Shown piece by piece: positions 37,399 to 48,926 of a DNA stretch of 64,000 bases. This DNA is from Paramecium sonneborni (Eukaryota > Ciliophora > Oligohymenophorea > Peniculida > Parameciidae): assembly GCA_905182985.1 (NCBI GenBank), contig CAJJDN010000086.1, forward strand, positions 94,354-158,353, in the 5' to 3' direction. Position numbers and translations under genes: made by a program. The number at the start of each line of letters is the position of its first letter. The stretch's first letter is position 1. The notes under the pieces were generated by a model. The model saw nothing but the letters and a program-made list of their open reading frames with translations. It made no database searches and was not told where the DNA came from.

Positions 37399-38322
37399 TT
37401 ACATCATTTCTATATTCTCCCTCATATTTATCTCCACTTAAATAATAATAAATTCCTTTCCCACAACGTTCTCCATCTACAAAATTACCTTCATATCTAT
37501 CACCATTAACATAATAAAATATTCCATGTCCATTCTAATTCTCATTTCTCCATTCTCCTTAATATTTTGCTCCATCATTATAAATATATGTTCCTTAACC
37601 ATGTTTCTAACCTCCCATCCATTCTCCCTCATATCTATCCTCATTTTAATATTGCATCACTCCAAAACCATTTGCTTTATCCTCCAAAAACTCACCTTCA
37701 AATCTTGAACCATTTTAATATTCAAATACACCTTTACCACACTTCTCTCCATCTCTCCATTCCCCATAATATTTATCACCACTTGTATAAATATACATAC
37801 CACTTCCATGTTTCTCACCATCTAACCATTATCCATCATATTTCTCATTTGTAGCAAAATATGTATAAGAACCTTTTCCATTCTTTTTATCATTCATCCA
37901 TTCTCCTTCATATTTATTCCCATTCACATATAAATATACACCTCTACCATGTTTTGCACTCTCTCTCAATTCTCCATCATATCTTTCTCCATTTGCAAAT
38001 ATATACACTCCTCTACCATGAAATCTATTTTATTTAAATCACAATACCTATCATCTTTCCATTCTCCAACATACTTATCTCCATTACTATAATGATAAAT
38101 CCCTTTCCCATTTCTTTTCTCATTTATTACCTCTCCTTCATATTTACTTCCATCAACATAGTTCTTTATCCTGATTCCTTTCTTATATTTACCTACTTCA
38201 TCCTAATCCTTTATCCATTAATTCTCAAATCTATAAACTATTTCATCCTTCTCTTTTAGTAATTTTAGTTTCTCCTACTCCAACGTTTTACTTGGAGCTA
38301 TTTTGAATTTTAGATCAGCCAT
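37399..38322 (-). CDS. N-terminal part of the MORN gene, false second copy
   Basis: Same as 36136-37059, with the ATG at 38322, truncated at the N. Not an independent gene. Confidence 0.88.
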
Positions 38323-38683
38323 TTCAAAATTTAATTAATAATACTACTAAAATTTTCTGTTAACATTATTATATTATAAAATTTAATATTACTATTTATA
38401 TACTCTCATTTATTTTCTCCCTATCAAACAAGAATAACTATCTGATTTTCTTACTATTTCTCTTACGACTACATTTAGTATGTATTTCAATATAATAATA
38501 ATCATTTTTATTTTAATATTTATTTATTTACTCTCTTTCTTCAATTTCTAATTTAAAAAACATTTATAATCCATTTAATTTCTAAAAAGTTTCTAGTCAC
38601 TTTTGCAGCTCTGTAATAATATCATAAATAAAATTAAGCTTAATATATTGAATATAATTTATTCTTTTAATTTATTTTAGTCC
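38323..38683. other. intergenic, AT-rich
   Basis: 5' flank of the repeated MORN copy and 3' flank of the small gene at 38684. No coding frame seen. Confidence 0.5.
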
Positions 38684-38969
38684 TCATCCTTTGACTCTTC
38701 TCCAGCCTAAATCATACAAACAAATTTCCTAATTTTCTGTTTCTAAAATATTAGTGAAAATAAATAAATAGATTTCTTAAAAGGATTTCCAATTATTTAC
38801 CATTTTCATTTTCTTTACATAAATCTCTGATCTTATTAAAAATAACTTTTTAATATCTACTTAGATTAGTAAGTTTCTTATCAATAACAAGAGGCAATTT
38901 AAAATGATTTATATATTTCATCTCTTACTCAAACATTAGATTGATTTATAAAAAAACTATTTGATTCAT
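38684..38969 (-). CDS. small hypothetical protein
   Basis: About 86 aa with a 25-nt intron (GTAAATAATTGG...TTTAAG, near 38815-38790). MNQIVFLQINLMFEQEMKY, KLPLVIDKKLTNLSRYQKVI, then LFIFTNILETENQEICLYDLGW. Starts 25 nt after the TGA of the gene at 38994, so these may be very tightly packed genes. An alternative start is the ATG at MFEQEMKY. Not recognised. Confidence 0.5.
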
Positions 38970-38993
38970 AAGTATATAATGAATAAATCAAAT

Positions 38994-39464
38994 TCACCAT
39001 TTTATATTATGTTTCTATGCAATTTATCTTAATTATATCTCTGTCTTATCATGTTTCCTTACTAATCCAATCCGTTATTAATATTATAATACTCTTTAGG
39101 TCTGAGTATCTGAGGGATCACTCAAAATCTATTAATTTTACACTTATTTTTATTAATATTACTCATCATTGACTTTTGTTTCAAACAATTTCTTCCTTGA
39201 ACCTTGTTTAGTGCTCTTATTTAAAATAAAATTATTTGGAATTCTTAATGGGTTTATATTGTTTTATGACTTAACTTTGTTTCTATCTAAAAGTTATCTA
39301 ATATGACCCATAAATTCATCATATTTTTATTCATTTTTCATTGATGGTAATGCAAATTCTTATTCCATAATTTTAAACATTGGATGTCTCTCAGTTTTTA
39401 TTGAATTAATATGTTAATCTTTATTTTGTTTATCCTTGATCTGTTACAATAAATAATTAGTCAT
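38994..39464 (-). CDS. hypothetical protein (possible C-terminal half of the next gene)
   Basis: 156 codons: MTNYLLQQIKDKQNKDQ, ERHPMFKIMEQEFALPSMKN, DPSDTQTQRVLQYQQRIGLV. It begins 27 nt after, and in the same frame as, the TGA that ends the gene at 39489-40139. A single gene with that TGA read through or spliced (a 72-nt in-phase GT...AG intron exists) is possible. Basic, disordered composition; not recognised. Confidence 0.55.
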
Positions 39465-39488
39465 TAAAATATATAAATAATATATCAA

Positions 39489-40139
39489 TCATTTTAACAT
39501 TTTTCTAAGTACAATATCATCTGTAGTAGTCTATAATGAACTTTAAGAGTTCACATAAAGAATACTAGCATTTCTTTATGGTCTTATTTTGAAAACAAAA
39601 TCTTCTATTTTTTTTCTCTGCATAGTACGTTCTTCATTGTTTAAAAGATTACTCATTGAAGCACTCTTTACTGATCTAGTTTAACCTTTCATTCCGTTGT
39701 AATGAATATCATTAGTATTTTATAATACAGGATTAAATTGTTTTGGCTAAAGTGTTCTTCCAATTTTAATTGGAGTGATTTCATCCATTGGAGCTTAAAA
39801 TATTGTAGATCTTAAAGATATCTTTTGCGGATATAATTAAAATTTTTTTTATCTTATAGGTGCTTTCCAAATTGTTTAAGATTGCTATTATTTAATCTAC
39901 TATTCAACTTTATTCTATGGTTCCATAATTGGTTTCTTATTAGGTGAATTTGGCTTGCTGCTCTCATCTAATTTTGGCATAGAAGTTGTCCTAAATCTCA
40001 TTCTAGTTTTAGGGGATTCTTAAGGTGCCTAAATGATAGGCTTATCAATTTATTAAGATCCCTACCTCTTTAGAAATAGAGGATTTTACATCAAATGTTC
40101 TAAGTAGTGTTCTTCACTTACTTCCCATCCCTGATCCAT
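39489..40139 (-). CDS. hypothetical basic protein
   Basis: 216 aa: MDQGWEVSEEHYLEHLMQNP, then PQESPKTRMRFRTTSMPKLDESS, KKPIMEPQNKVEQQ, and APMDEITPIKIGRTLQPKQF. Arginine, serine and proline rich, like scaffold or microtubule-associated proteins. It ends at TGA (39489-39491) after VLRKMLK, and the same frame resumes 27 nt later as MTNYLL. Function not recognised. Confidence 0.6.
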
Positions 40140-40538
40140 TTATCTTACAAAATTATCAATTTTTATATTATTTTATATTATCTTATTAGAAAATTACAAA
40201 CTACATCAGATTAATGTATTATATAAGTTATGAATTAAGTTTTATTCTTATTTACTTAAATCTATCTTAGCCCTTTTTTAAAGTTTAACCTTACCTATTT
40301 TATTTGATATTTCAATTATTTTTATTAAACTTAATGTTTTTTATTATTCAATTTTTTAACATAATTTACTAAAAGTAATTATTAATAATTTCTTACTAAA
40401 TAGATTATGATATTATTAAATCTATATTCTGTATAAATATATAAAAAATGTATCTTGCAAGATATATTTATTAGAACTAATATTAAATAGATTTAATTTC
40501 ATAAATTATAATAAATTGCTGTAATAAATAAGATGAGA
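40140..40538. other. intergenic, AT-rich
   Basis: 5' flank of the minus-strand gene at 39489 and 3' flank of the gene at 40539. No frame of interest. Confidence 0.6.
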
Positions 40539-41512
40539 TCAACTTAATAATGAAAGACATTTTTAATAGTAGACCTCTTTTTATGCTTCAGATAGAATTA
40601 ATTCTTAACAAATAATTTCAGCTTTTAAATTGATTTTGCTCAGTTCTTCTTTATTATTTCTATTTTATAAGAAATATTATTACATATTATTTGTTTTAAT
40701 AATATCTTGAAGAGAATTTAATATAATTTTTTAATCCATTTAAAAAGCCTAAATTTTTTCTTTCGATTATATTTCAAAAGATTAAATAATCTTTTTTATT
40801 GACAAAAAAGTTTCTTTGATAAATTTTTTCATTTCTTACTATTACTATTTGAATGAAATAATTTAAGTTTACAAATTCTTAATTCTTGTAGCATCATTAT
40901 TATTATTGGATGCCCTTAATAAAGATGGTTATAAGGAACTTAATTATGTAGTCTCTTAAAATAAAGGGCCTATTTTTGGAACTTTCACTGTATTAATGTA
41001 TTAATTTTTAGGATCATTTTAATATATTTTAGCTAATAAATTTGAGCAATATAATTTTGAAGATTAGAGCTCCTATTATAATCTATTAATTTTAAACTCT
41101 TATAATCTAATAACAGAGTCCTATTAATCTATTTTATTTCTTAAATCATGAACTAATTATTCTATTATCTGAATAAGATAATACTTGTAATAACTTTCTC
41201 TGATGTAGATGTTTAAGATTATTTCTACAATATCAGAGATAAAGCATCATTTTCTTATTACAAAAGTCGTGGATGATTTGTTTACAATCTGTTATGTGTG
41301 TTGTTTTAAACTTACTTAATATGAAACTTTTTATTTTGCTTAAATGCCGTGATTCTTTCTGTTTTAACAATCTTACCACCAATCTCTGGATCTGAATTTC
41401 CAACAGTCTTATTTAACATATTTGCATCTGGTAATTAAATAGGTTAAACATGTAATTTAAGATGTTATTTTTTTGCAGGTGGTGGAGATTGCGAATTTTA
41501 TGTAATTTACAT
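40539..41512 (-). CDS. hypothetical protein with a coiled-coil C-terminus
   Basis: About 290 aa. MQITQNSQSPPPAKKQHLKL, then DANMLNKTVGNSDPEIGGKIV and RITAFKQNKKFHI, a 27-nt intron, further exons with less certain joins around 41050-41240, then SFKQQQQEMKKFIKETFLS, IQSFEIQSKEKIQAFQMDQK, ending KEVYYQKCLSLLS. The plus strand of this region gives signal-peptide-like frames (ILVASLLLLDALN) but those are shadows of this gene. Not recognised; the ILNSLQDIIKTNN helix suggests oligomerisation. Confidence 0.6.
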
Positions 41513-41534
41513 ATTAATATTTAATTCTCACTAA

Positions 41535-42773
41535 TCAAACTAATCCCCCTTAATTCAATTTGTTTCTAATGACTGTGCTGAATTCTGCAGAGTTCACAAA
41601 ATCTTTAGCATTTCTAGTAGTTTAGAGTTGAATTTAATATTAAGCCTTCAATTCATTATAAATTTAAGTCTCTTAAGCTTAAGCATCTTTATCTTATTCT
41701 AATTATAATATAATCAATTTAATTACATAAAGATTCATTGTAATTTTATAAATCAAGTTCATTTTAAGCTAATGCTTCTTGAGTAGATTTTAATTTATCT
41801 AAAAATATAATATAAAAATCGCTTACTTTAATAGGCAGCTAAAACATAAGTAGCTTCAAGAAGAGATCTCTTAAATTCTTAGTATTCTGTATTTAAAGTT
41901 TTCTATCTTTAAACCCAAGTCTCTTCAATTTATTTTTCATCCTCATTTTCCTAATATATCATATATATCAATATTACTTAGTTTAAACTAGCAACTAATT
42001 AATTTCTTGTGTCTTATAACAAATCTCGAATCTTTTTAGCTTATCCTTAATCTGAAAAGTTTTATGTTAATTAAAGTAAAGCCTCAACAACTGGGTGAAT
42101 TGTGCTTGTTTTTGCAATCTTATTATTGACTCGTTTTATAGCTTAATGGATTGTTGCTTTTTCAGAGAATGCAATATTTCCATTAATTAATGAATTAATC
42201 AATTATAAAGCTTCATCTACTGCACTAATAGCACCTTAATGTTCACTCACTAAAATTTTATATTTATTTTACCTCTATCTAAATAAGCTTAATGTTAATT
42301 CTATCTACTCAATGTTTCTCTAGATAATGAGTCTCTGTTATCATTCATAAAACCATTCAATCTATCGATCTTTTAATTTGTTTAATCGATGCTTGGTAAC
42401 AATATTGCATCAATAAAGTCTTTTTAATTAAAAATGTTTATTTCAGTTTAACCTATATTAATATCTAAGTTTTCTTGAGTAATTTGATGTTAATTTGTTG
42501 ATCTTGTAAAATCATCTTCTAATTATTGCAATTCAACAGTCAATTCATTTTCTAAATCTCCAATAGCTGTCACTAAATCATCTTTTTATTTATGTACTCA
42601 TTCTTACCTAATGGACCTCTCATTTCTGCATGAGTCTAAGCCATCTCAATTATGAATCTTCCCAAATTACTTTAAGAAAGTTCATCAATCTTTTCTGTGC
42701 TCAATTATACCATACTTGGATCTACACAACCAACTATATAAATAGTCATTATCAAAGCTAACACTTTTTACAT
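41535..42773 (-). CDS. probable trichocyst matrix protein
   Basis: About 340 aa with a signal peptide (MQKVLALIMTIYIVGCVD) and a mature part made of long amphipathic helices: LDDLVTAIGDLENELTVELQQ, LEDDFTRSTNQHQITQENL, HQGAISAVDEALQLINSL, EYQEFKRSLLEATYVLAAYQ. At least five introns of 23-28 nt restore one frame. Trichocyst matrix proteins are secretory-granule proteins with exactly this combination of signal peptide and coiled-coil repeats, but I infer the family from features rather than a diagnostic motif. Start ATG TAA AAA (MQK). Stop follows NKLNQGGLV. Confidence 0.62.
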
Positions 42774-42990
42774 TTGATTATTTAATATATTAATATAATC
42801 CGTTTTAAACTAGATGTCATCTTTTTTCTATTTTTAATTATTTTAGACTTAAATTAAATCATTCTTTTTCTTTTATTTATACTATCTTACTAATAGGCTC
42901 ATTTAATAATACATATTCAATCATTTAGAAAGAATTTGAGGTAATAATATCAAATATTTAATTGAGAAAATTTAGTATAATTAATTTACT

Positions 42991-44507
42991 ATGGAATTTA
43001 TTGCATCTTTTGATAAATTTGGAGCAGTCTATAAACCAAAATTAAAATAAGAATCAAATAATTATAAAACTGTATTAGGTGGGATTATTTCAATTTTAAT
43101 ATACCTTGTCAGTTTCATTTATTTTTGTTACAAAATATATGAGTTTGGAAAAAATTAAATAAATCCTATTCAGTCAATTGCTTATGAATATACAGAAAAT
43201 CTAACAATAAGTGATAATCAAGATTTATTGAGTTTTTAAATTATAGGAACTAAAATTAATCCTTTTAATAAGACTGCTCAAATACTTGTTCCAATAATGA
43301 TTTTATAAAACTCCGATAATTGGGCAGATTCATGTAATTTTTTAAATTAATTAATAGTATTTTTATCTAGTGAAATCATTTACAACAATGGTGAAATTGA
43401 TTTCAATACTTAAAAATACATACCTAAAAATTTAAGTCTTTAAAATGGATTGGGTGATTATCCTCATCGAATAATGATAGGATTGTAGGTTTGTAATTAA
43501 TTTTAACATAAAAATTGTGCCGAAGAGGATATAATTGATTCATTTTTCAAGTAAATGAAAATTAATAAAGTAGCTAAAGCAATCTCTTAATTAAAACTAC
43601 TGTATTAACTGAATAATATAATTCATTTAAAAGAATTATTAGCAATATGTCAACAGAACTAAACTTCGCTATTGATAGGAGCACTACTTTTTATTAAAGA
43701 ATAATAATGCAAGCTTAAAACTTAATAATAGATGAAGGTCCTCTTCTTCCAGCTTATAACTCTAAATGGATTTTTAGCGATATATAAGTACAAACTCAGA
43801 GTTTAGGATAAAGTTTCAAGAATGATTTTCCTGCAGTATTTCTTACTGAATTATCTATGTCATTTGTAACATAAAGAAAAGTGGTTCAGTATGTTAAAGT
43901 ATCCTAAGTATTAGCTGATGTCGGTTCGATATTTTCAAGTTTAATGCTTTTTAGTATTATAATTTCATCTTTAAATGAATTCTTAATGGAAGAAGAATTA
44001 CTCTAATAAGTTATTGGTATTTATTATCCATAATTTTGTTAATTATAATTTAGAAGAACATTTAATTTTGGTCCAATAAAAGAAGTAAGATTTAAAGATA
44101 AAACACTTAATTTAGAGTAATTTTTAAAATTCTATAAATATGCTAAGAAAATAGCCTAGAATAAATTAACGATACATAGTAGCATTTATTAAACTTCTCG
44201 ATTGTAGTTTGCTATATAAGGCTTGATTGAAAGAGAAACTCTTAAGAAATTAAATCTTTAGGGAATAAAATTAAATTTGAATTATGAAAATACAATTAAA
44301 TCTCCTCGAGAAAATTAAGTATAATAGTCTAAATCATCAGTTATTGAATATCAGGAAATAGAAGATCATGTAAATCTTAAGTTTACAGATGAAGATTTTG
44401 ATTTATTTGATTAAGAAGATCATAAATAGAATGATATTTAATAATTGATTAATGATAACTAGGTTTAGTAGTTAAATTTAAATGATATTTAATAAATAGA
44501 TATATGA
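42991..44507 (+). CDS. two-ended membrane protein, ciliate family
   Basis: Same layout as the minus-strand gene at 9676. N-terminus MEFIASFDKFGAVYKPKLKQ, then the first membrane helix VLGGIISILIYLVSFIYFC, a long lumenal region with NLTISDNQDLLSF, a second membrane segment VLADVGSIFSSLMLFSIIIS (near 43910-43975) and a cytoplasmic tail ELLQQVIGIYYPQFC, RRTFNFGPIKEVRFKD, ending NDIQQIDI. One or two short introns are needed in the middle (around 43600-43860). No catalytic motif. Function unknown. Confidence 0.72.
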
Positions 44508-44563
44508 TTTTAGAAATATAAAAAAGTTGTTTTTAGATATGATAATTTAAATTTATTAATTTT

Positions 44564-45391
44564 TCATTTAGAGTATTTTTTGAAACCATCAAAATATTAA
44601 GGTTATCCTATATTGTATTCATTTGGTTCATCTACTCCTACATAAACTTTATTCATAGCCTCACCAATTGGAGAAGGAGGAATATTGAAATATACTTAAG
44701 GTGGAACAATAAATTAAACACTTGATTGTAACACTTTACTATTATTTAAAGAATCAATCTATATTATTGATATGAATAATACTCTGTTTTTATTATTAAA
44801 GAATTTATTATATTATTCACTTAGAAAATTATTTGGTTTACTGTTATTAATACCGTTAAGTAAACTATCCATTTTGATAAGTTTCATTGGATTAGAATTA
44901 GTAAACATAGATAATTATTGTTTATAATCTTGATGATCTTATTAAGAATTAGATTATTCATCAAATTGATTTCCACATTAATAGAGATCATCAAAATTTC
45001 TAGCTTATTAATGATCAATTATATCATTGACAACTATTTCATCATTATTATTAGTTCTATTTTTAATTCTCATTTGAGATCTTAGAAAATCCTATTCCTA
45101 TTGTTTGTTTTCTATCTTTAACATTTTTCTTGAATCTTATTAATATTAAGGTTCTTATTATATTTAATCAACACTATCTATAATTTTATTTCTTTATCTA
45201 ATTTACTTTTAAACATTCTTAGTTTATTACTAATAGTTTTTTTATTATATCTATTATTATTATTATTGATTTTATGCTCTTGTTCTTTTTGGTTCAATAC
45301 TTTATTCACTCTCTTCTTCTGATTAAGATTCACTCTCTTTTCTCTTTTAAAATCCTGGATACTATAAAATATAGACATAGTTTACATACAT
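44564..45391 (-). CDS. Q/N-rich hypothetical protein, possible nuclear factor
   Basis: About 275 aa. ATG at 45391 then KRKESESQSEEESEQSIE, a basic block KRTRAQNQQQQQQ and long coiled-coil-like Q/K/N region (QQTKNVQKQIRQRNKI), followed by MLKIENKQQEQDFLRSQMR. The C-terminal part is more ordered: SNPMKLIKMDSLLNGIN, VYFNIPPSPIGEAMNKVYVG. A 24-nt in-phase intron may remove VNYVYILQ near the start. The basic region before a leucine-rich helix is bZIP-like but not diagnostic. Confidence 0.5.
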
Positions 45392-45752
45392 CCAATTTTG
45401 TAAAAACTTTTTTATGATTTGATTACATCATCTCCATTACAGTATTTTCATTTGAAGTAAATTAATATACAATTCCACTTAAATCACTAAAACACAACAG
45501 CATTTTTATGTTACACAATACAGCCAATTCACATGCTTTTTTCAACAAACCATTTTTTCTTTTATTGAATGTGATCTAAAATAATATTAATTAGTTATTT
45601 AAATTATATAGTAGTTTCTAAAAATAGTAGAATAAGTAATTAATTTAATAAATTTACATTCCTTAAACGATCATCTTTTAGATATTGAATGTCAATTTTA
45701 TTCCTTCCCATTATATATTAAATAATAAATTATTATATTAATCTTTTTAAAA
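45392..45752. other. intergenic, divergent
   Basis: Between the minus-strand Q/N-rich gene and the plus-strand DZIP1-like gene, so it should contain both promoters. AT-rich with no motif I can name. Confidence 0.55.
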
Positions 45753-47519
45753 ATGTCTAATTTTTGGAAAGAAATACAAAACTATTCAGGCTGCACAGAT
45801 TTTGAATAATTGCAATATTATCTTAATATAATCTACAAAGTATATAGTTTTTCAAAACTTTAGTTCTAAATTCATTTAGAAGATTTTTAAACTATTCATC
45901 CTGTTTATTTATCAAAATTATTACATTTACACTAATTAGCAATCTAATATTATGAACACTCTACAGAAGAATTAAATGAGTATGAAAAATATATAGAAAA
46001 ATCGACATTAGAAATTTCAGAAAAAGTTACTATTTGATTTATTAATATAGATTAAAAGAACAGAGAAGAAACTTTTAGATAGTAAAGTAATTATAAAGAC
46101 AGCTTAAAAAAAATTATAATAAGAATTGAATTAGAAAGATAAATTCATACAGAAAGTTATAAATACTTAATTATTTTAATGTCTTTATTGTGATAAAGTA
46201 GTTACAACTGAGTCTTAATTTGATTTGCATATGTAATAATATCATAAAAGAGAATTTAATAAACAAGAAGTTGATACTATAAATTAAGCTTTATAAAATC
46301 AATTATTAACACAATAATTAAGTAATAAAATTATACAATAAAATTAACAAAATTACTTGGCTTTAAATTATCAGTTACTTTAATCGACAAAGGAATAATT
46401 ATCAAAAGAAACTACAGATTTTATTTAAAATACTTTATAAGTGACTGAAAAAATTAAAAATATTGATTAAACTTATACAAAATAAATAAAAAATTTGGAA
46501 GAAGAAGTAGAAAATAGATTAAATTTGATATAACTTAATACAGAAAAAGATGAATAAATAAGAGAATAATAAGTGAAAGAGAAAATTAAATAATTAGAAG
46601 AATAAATAAAATAAGAGTTTGAAAATTAGAAATCTATAATGATGAAATAAAGAAAATAAATTAATATAAAAACAAATACTCATATATAAAAGTCTTAAGA
46701 TGGTGCATTGACTAATTCTTAAATACCAAATTCAGGTGTTTTTTAATCATCATCTGGACTCCATAGAGGATTAACAACTATGAATATTTAAAGTCTTGCT
46801 AATATTGAATAAGATGAATTAATTGAAGATGATTAAATGCATTAAACAAGTTTATAGTAATTTAAAATTTAAATTAAAAAAAATACTAATTTAGAGTCTC
46901 CTCTTTAGGGTTAATTTGAATAATCTCCATAATTGTCAGAATCTATATAATAAAGCTAACGTTTATTAATCAATCCTCCTTAAGATATATAATAATCAAA
47001 ATATTCAAAACAAATTTTAAAAAAAAATTCAGGATCTGAGGAAGATTAATCATTTAATCAAAAATTTAATCAATATGATCAAGATTAAAATATCGATTTT
47101 ATTGTTTAGAACCTTGAAATTTATAGAAATGCAGTAGATTAATAATAAAATATGCTTTTTGAATTGTAATTTAATTATATTTTAATCAATTTAGGTTATT
47201 AAATCGAAGCAAAGGTTCAAGACCTACTTATACAGATCTATAAAAATAACATTATCGCAAAATTTTAGAAACAAATATAGAATAGGACATCAAAGGCATT
47301 TAATAGAATGATCTAAAAAATCTAAAAAAAATACATGATGAATTAAATAAATAAATTCAAGATAAATAGGCAAATGTTGAAGATAAACTTTAATTATATT
47401 CATTTAATGAGGAATCTCACACTCCTGAAGAAATTGATTCAAGAAGAGCTACATAATTTTTAAATATTAGATCAAGAAGAAACAGTGGCAAGCATTAAAG
47501 AAATCCATCTTAGAATTGA
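45753..47519 (+). CDS. DZIP1-like zinc-finger coiled-coil protein
   Basis: About 560 aa. An N-terminal helical domain (MSNFWKEIQNYSGCTDF, YNQHSTEELNEYEKYIEK) precedes a long helix and a C2H2 finger: QCLYCDKVVTTESQFDLHMQ and QYHKRE (C-x2-C...H-x4-H). That order, N-terminal Dzip-like domain then coiled coil and a single C2H2 finger, is the DZIP1/IGUANA family involved in basal body and ciliogenesis. Introns of 24, 25 and 29 nt are visible at about 45838, 46027 and 47169. The C-terminal part is acidic and coiled coil (KNLKKIHDELNKQIQDKQ). Assignment is moderate. Confidence 0.62.
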
Positions 47520-47815
47520 TTTTTTGAGTTTTCTTTCTAATAATTAGAGATGATCTAAATTTTAGAAAGGTAGATTGTAGTTATAATTTATTAAATTTTA
47601 ACAATAAAAAATTTAATAAATAATAATACAAATTTATCTTTTAATTTTTATTTAATATACTTTATAGGATAACCAAATAGTAGATACATATTACAATTTA
47701 CAATGGTAATCTATTATAAATAAACTCAAGTAAGAATTTTTATATATTGAAATAAACTCCTTGACATTTTTTTCAATTTTTAATTTATATATACTAAATA
47801 TGATGATAAATATTA
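47520..47815. other. convergent intergenic region
   Basis: 3' ends of the DZIP1-like and HSF genes face each other. AT-rich, nothing else seen. Confidence 0.55.
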
Positions 47816-48506
47816 TCAGAGATTTTAGGAATAGAAAAATTCTGATTGTTCTTCTTCTTAAGAACAGCCTTCAAAGAATTAGCTAGTAGAATCTATTTTC
47901 TATAAACTAATAATAGCTTAAACTTATCCAGTTAATTTTTCATATTTGACATCCATTTATTCTCTCTGTTATTATAAATCTAAGTAAATTTATTTGTGTT
48001 GTTATAGTATAATCTCATGTTAGTTAATAATATGCGTGAATTATTATTCGTCTTAATTTAAATTTTATTTTATTGAAGTTATCTCATCTATTAAGAATCT
48101 TTAAAAACATTAATGATTCAACTTTTGTTTTTATTACATTTTATTCTAGCTTCTTTTTAGTAAAACTAATAGATGTCTAATTTATAAATTAATATTACTC
48201 TTTTCCTTTTAAAAAATTTTGATGCCAAAATACTTACTAATTATTCTGATTTCGAATCTTCTAAAAATCATACATATTCAACTGTCTTAAGAAAGAAGTA
48301 AAGTGATTATGTTTAAAATGTTAAGGCAATATTTTTTGTTCCAACAATTCAGGATTTAGAACAATAAATGCATCTCCTTATGGTGCCCAGGCGATAATTG
48401 GCAAATTTTTCTTTCTATTAATATTAATCTTTACTAAATCTTCCAAAATTGCATACAATTTTATAATGAAAGACGGAATAGTATATTTTGATTTGTTTTT
48501 ATCCAT
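47816..48506 (-). CDS. HSF: heat-shock transcription factor
   Basis: About 220 aa, shorter than typical HSFs. The N-terminal DNA-binding domain is clear: SFIIKLYAILEDLVKI, IIAWAPQGDAFIVLNPELLEQ, ILPQHFKHNHFTSFLRQLNMYDFQKI (recognition helix; the family reads SFVRQLNMYGFHKV) and QQVFWHQNFLKGK. A 22-nt intron (near 48198-48177) follows. The oligomerisation region is a heptad helix (EITSIKQNLNQDEQQF, IINQHEIILQQHKQIYLDLQ). It activates heat-shock genes by binding nGAAn repeats in other organisms. No long C-terminal activation domain is present. Confidence 0.9.
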
Positions 48507-48926
48507 AGAAATTTTGAGGAAATTAGAAATTTATATTAATTATTAAATCTTTGGAGATAAAATATTTATATAAATTAATATTTCTTCCCCCTTAAATATA
48601 ATAACCACACAATTCTTTATGAATTTCTTTTTCCTTTTAATAATTTTAAAACATTTAATTCAAATATCTAGTCCGAACTACTTATCGAATAATCTAATGG
48701 CCACCTATTATATTCTCCAATTAAACTATATATTATATATATGAACAAATCCTTAAATTCTATTTTTTTATTTTATTTTACATTACACTTGATATTTTAT
48801 GTTTTCTTCATTACTGAATGTATTTAAAATTTTTAAATTTATCTCATATGCTAGATTACATTATATATAATTAGATCATTAAATTATTGTCTAATTTATA
48901 TTATATGCATTATTAATAAAAACATC
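48507..48926. other. divergent intergenic region between HSF and CLEC16A-like gene
   Basis: Should hold both promoters. I see AT-rich sequence with scattered TTATATA runs but no clear HSE (nGAAn triplets in alternation) or other motif. Confidence 0.5.

Larger units (their letters stand above)
36136..38577. repeat. assembly join 3: ~1.18-kb overlap around one N (37398), with divergent tail
   Basis: 36136-37314 equals 37399-38577 (offset 1263). The left copy then continues with 83 nt (37315-37397) that do not match the right copy. Split at a TTTA. Confidence 0.88.

Noticed and set aside
35914..37854. Plus-strand frames antisense to the MORN repeats, and two 95-codon identical ones
   Set aside because: Low-complexity complements of repeat codons; identical pairs are due to the assembly repeat.
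40853..41276. Plus-strand frames with a signal-peptide-like ILVASLLLLDALN
   Set aside because: No ATG in frame, several frame changes, and the minus strand reads as one continuous gene (40539-41512) through the same DNA.
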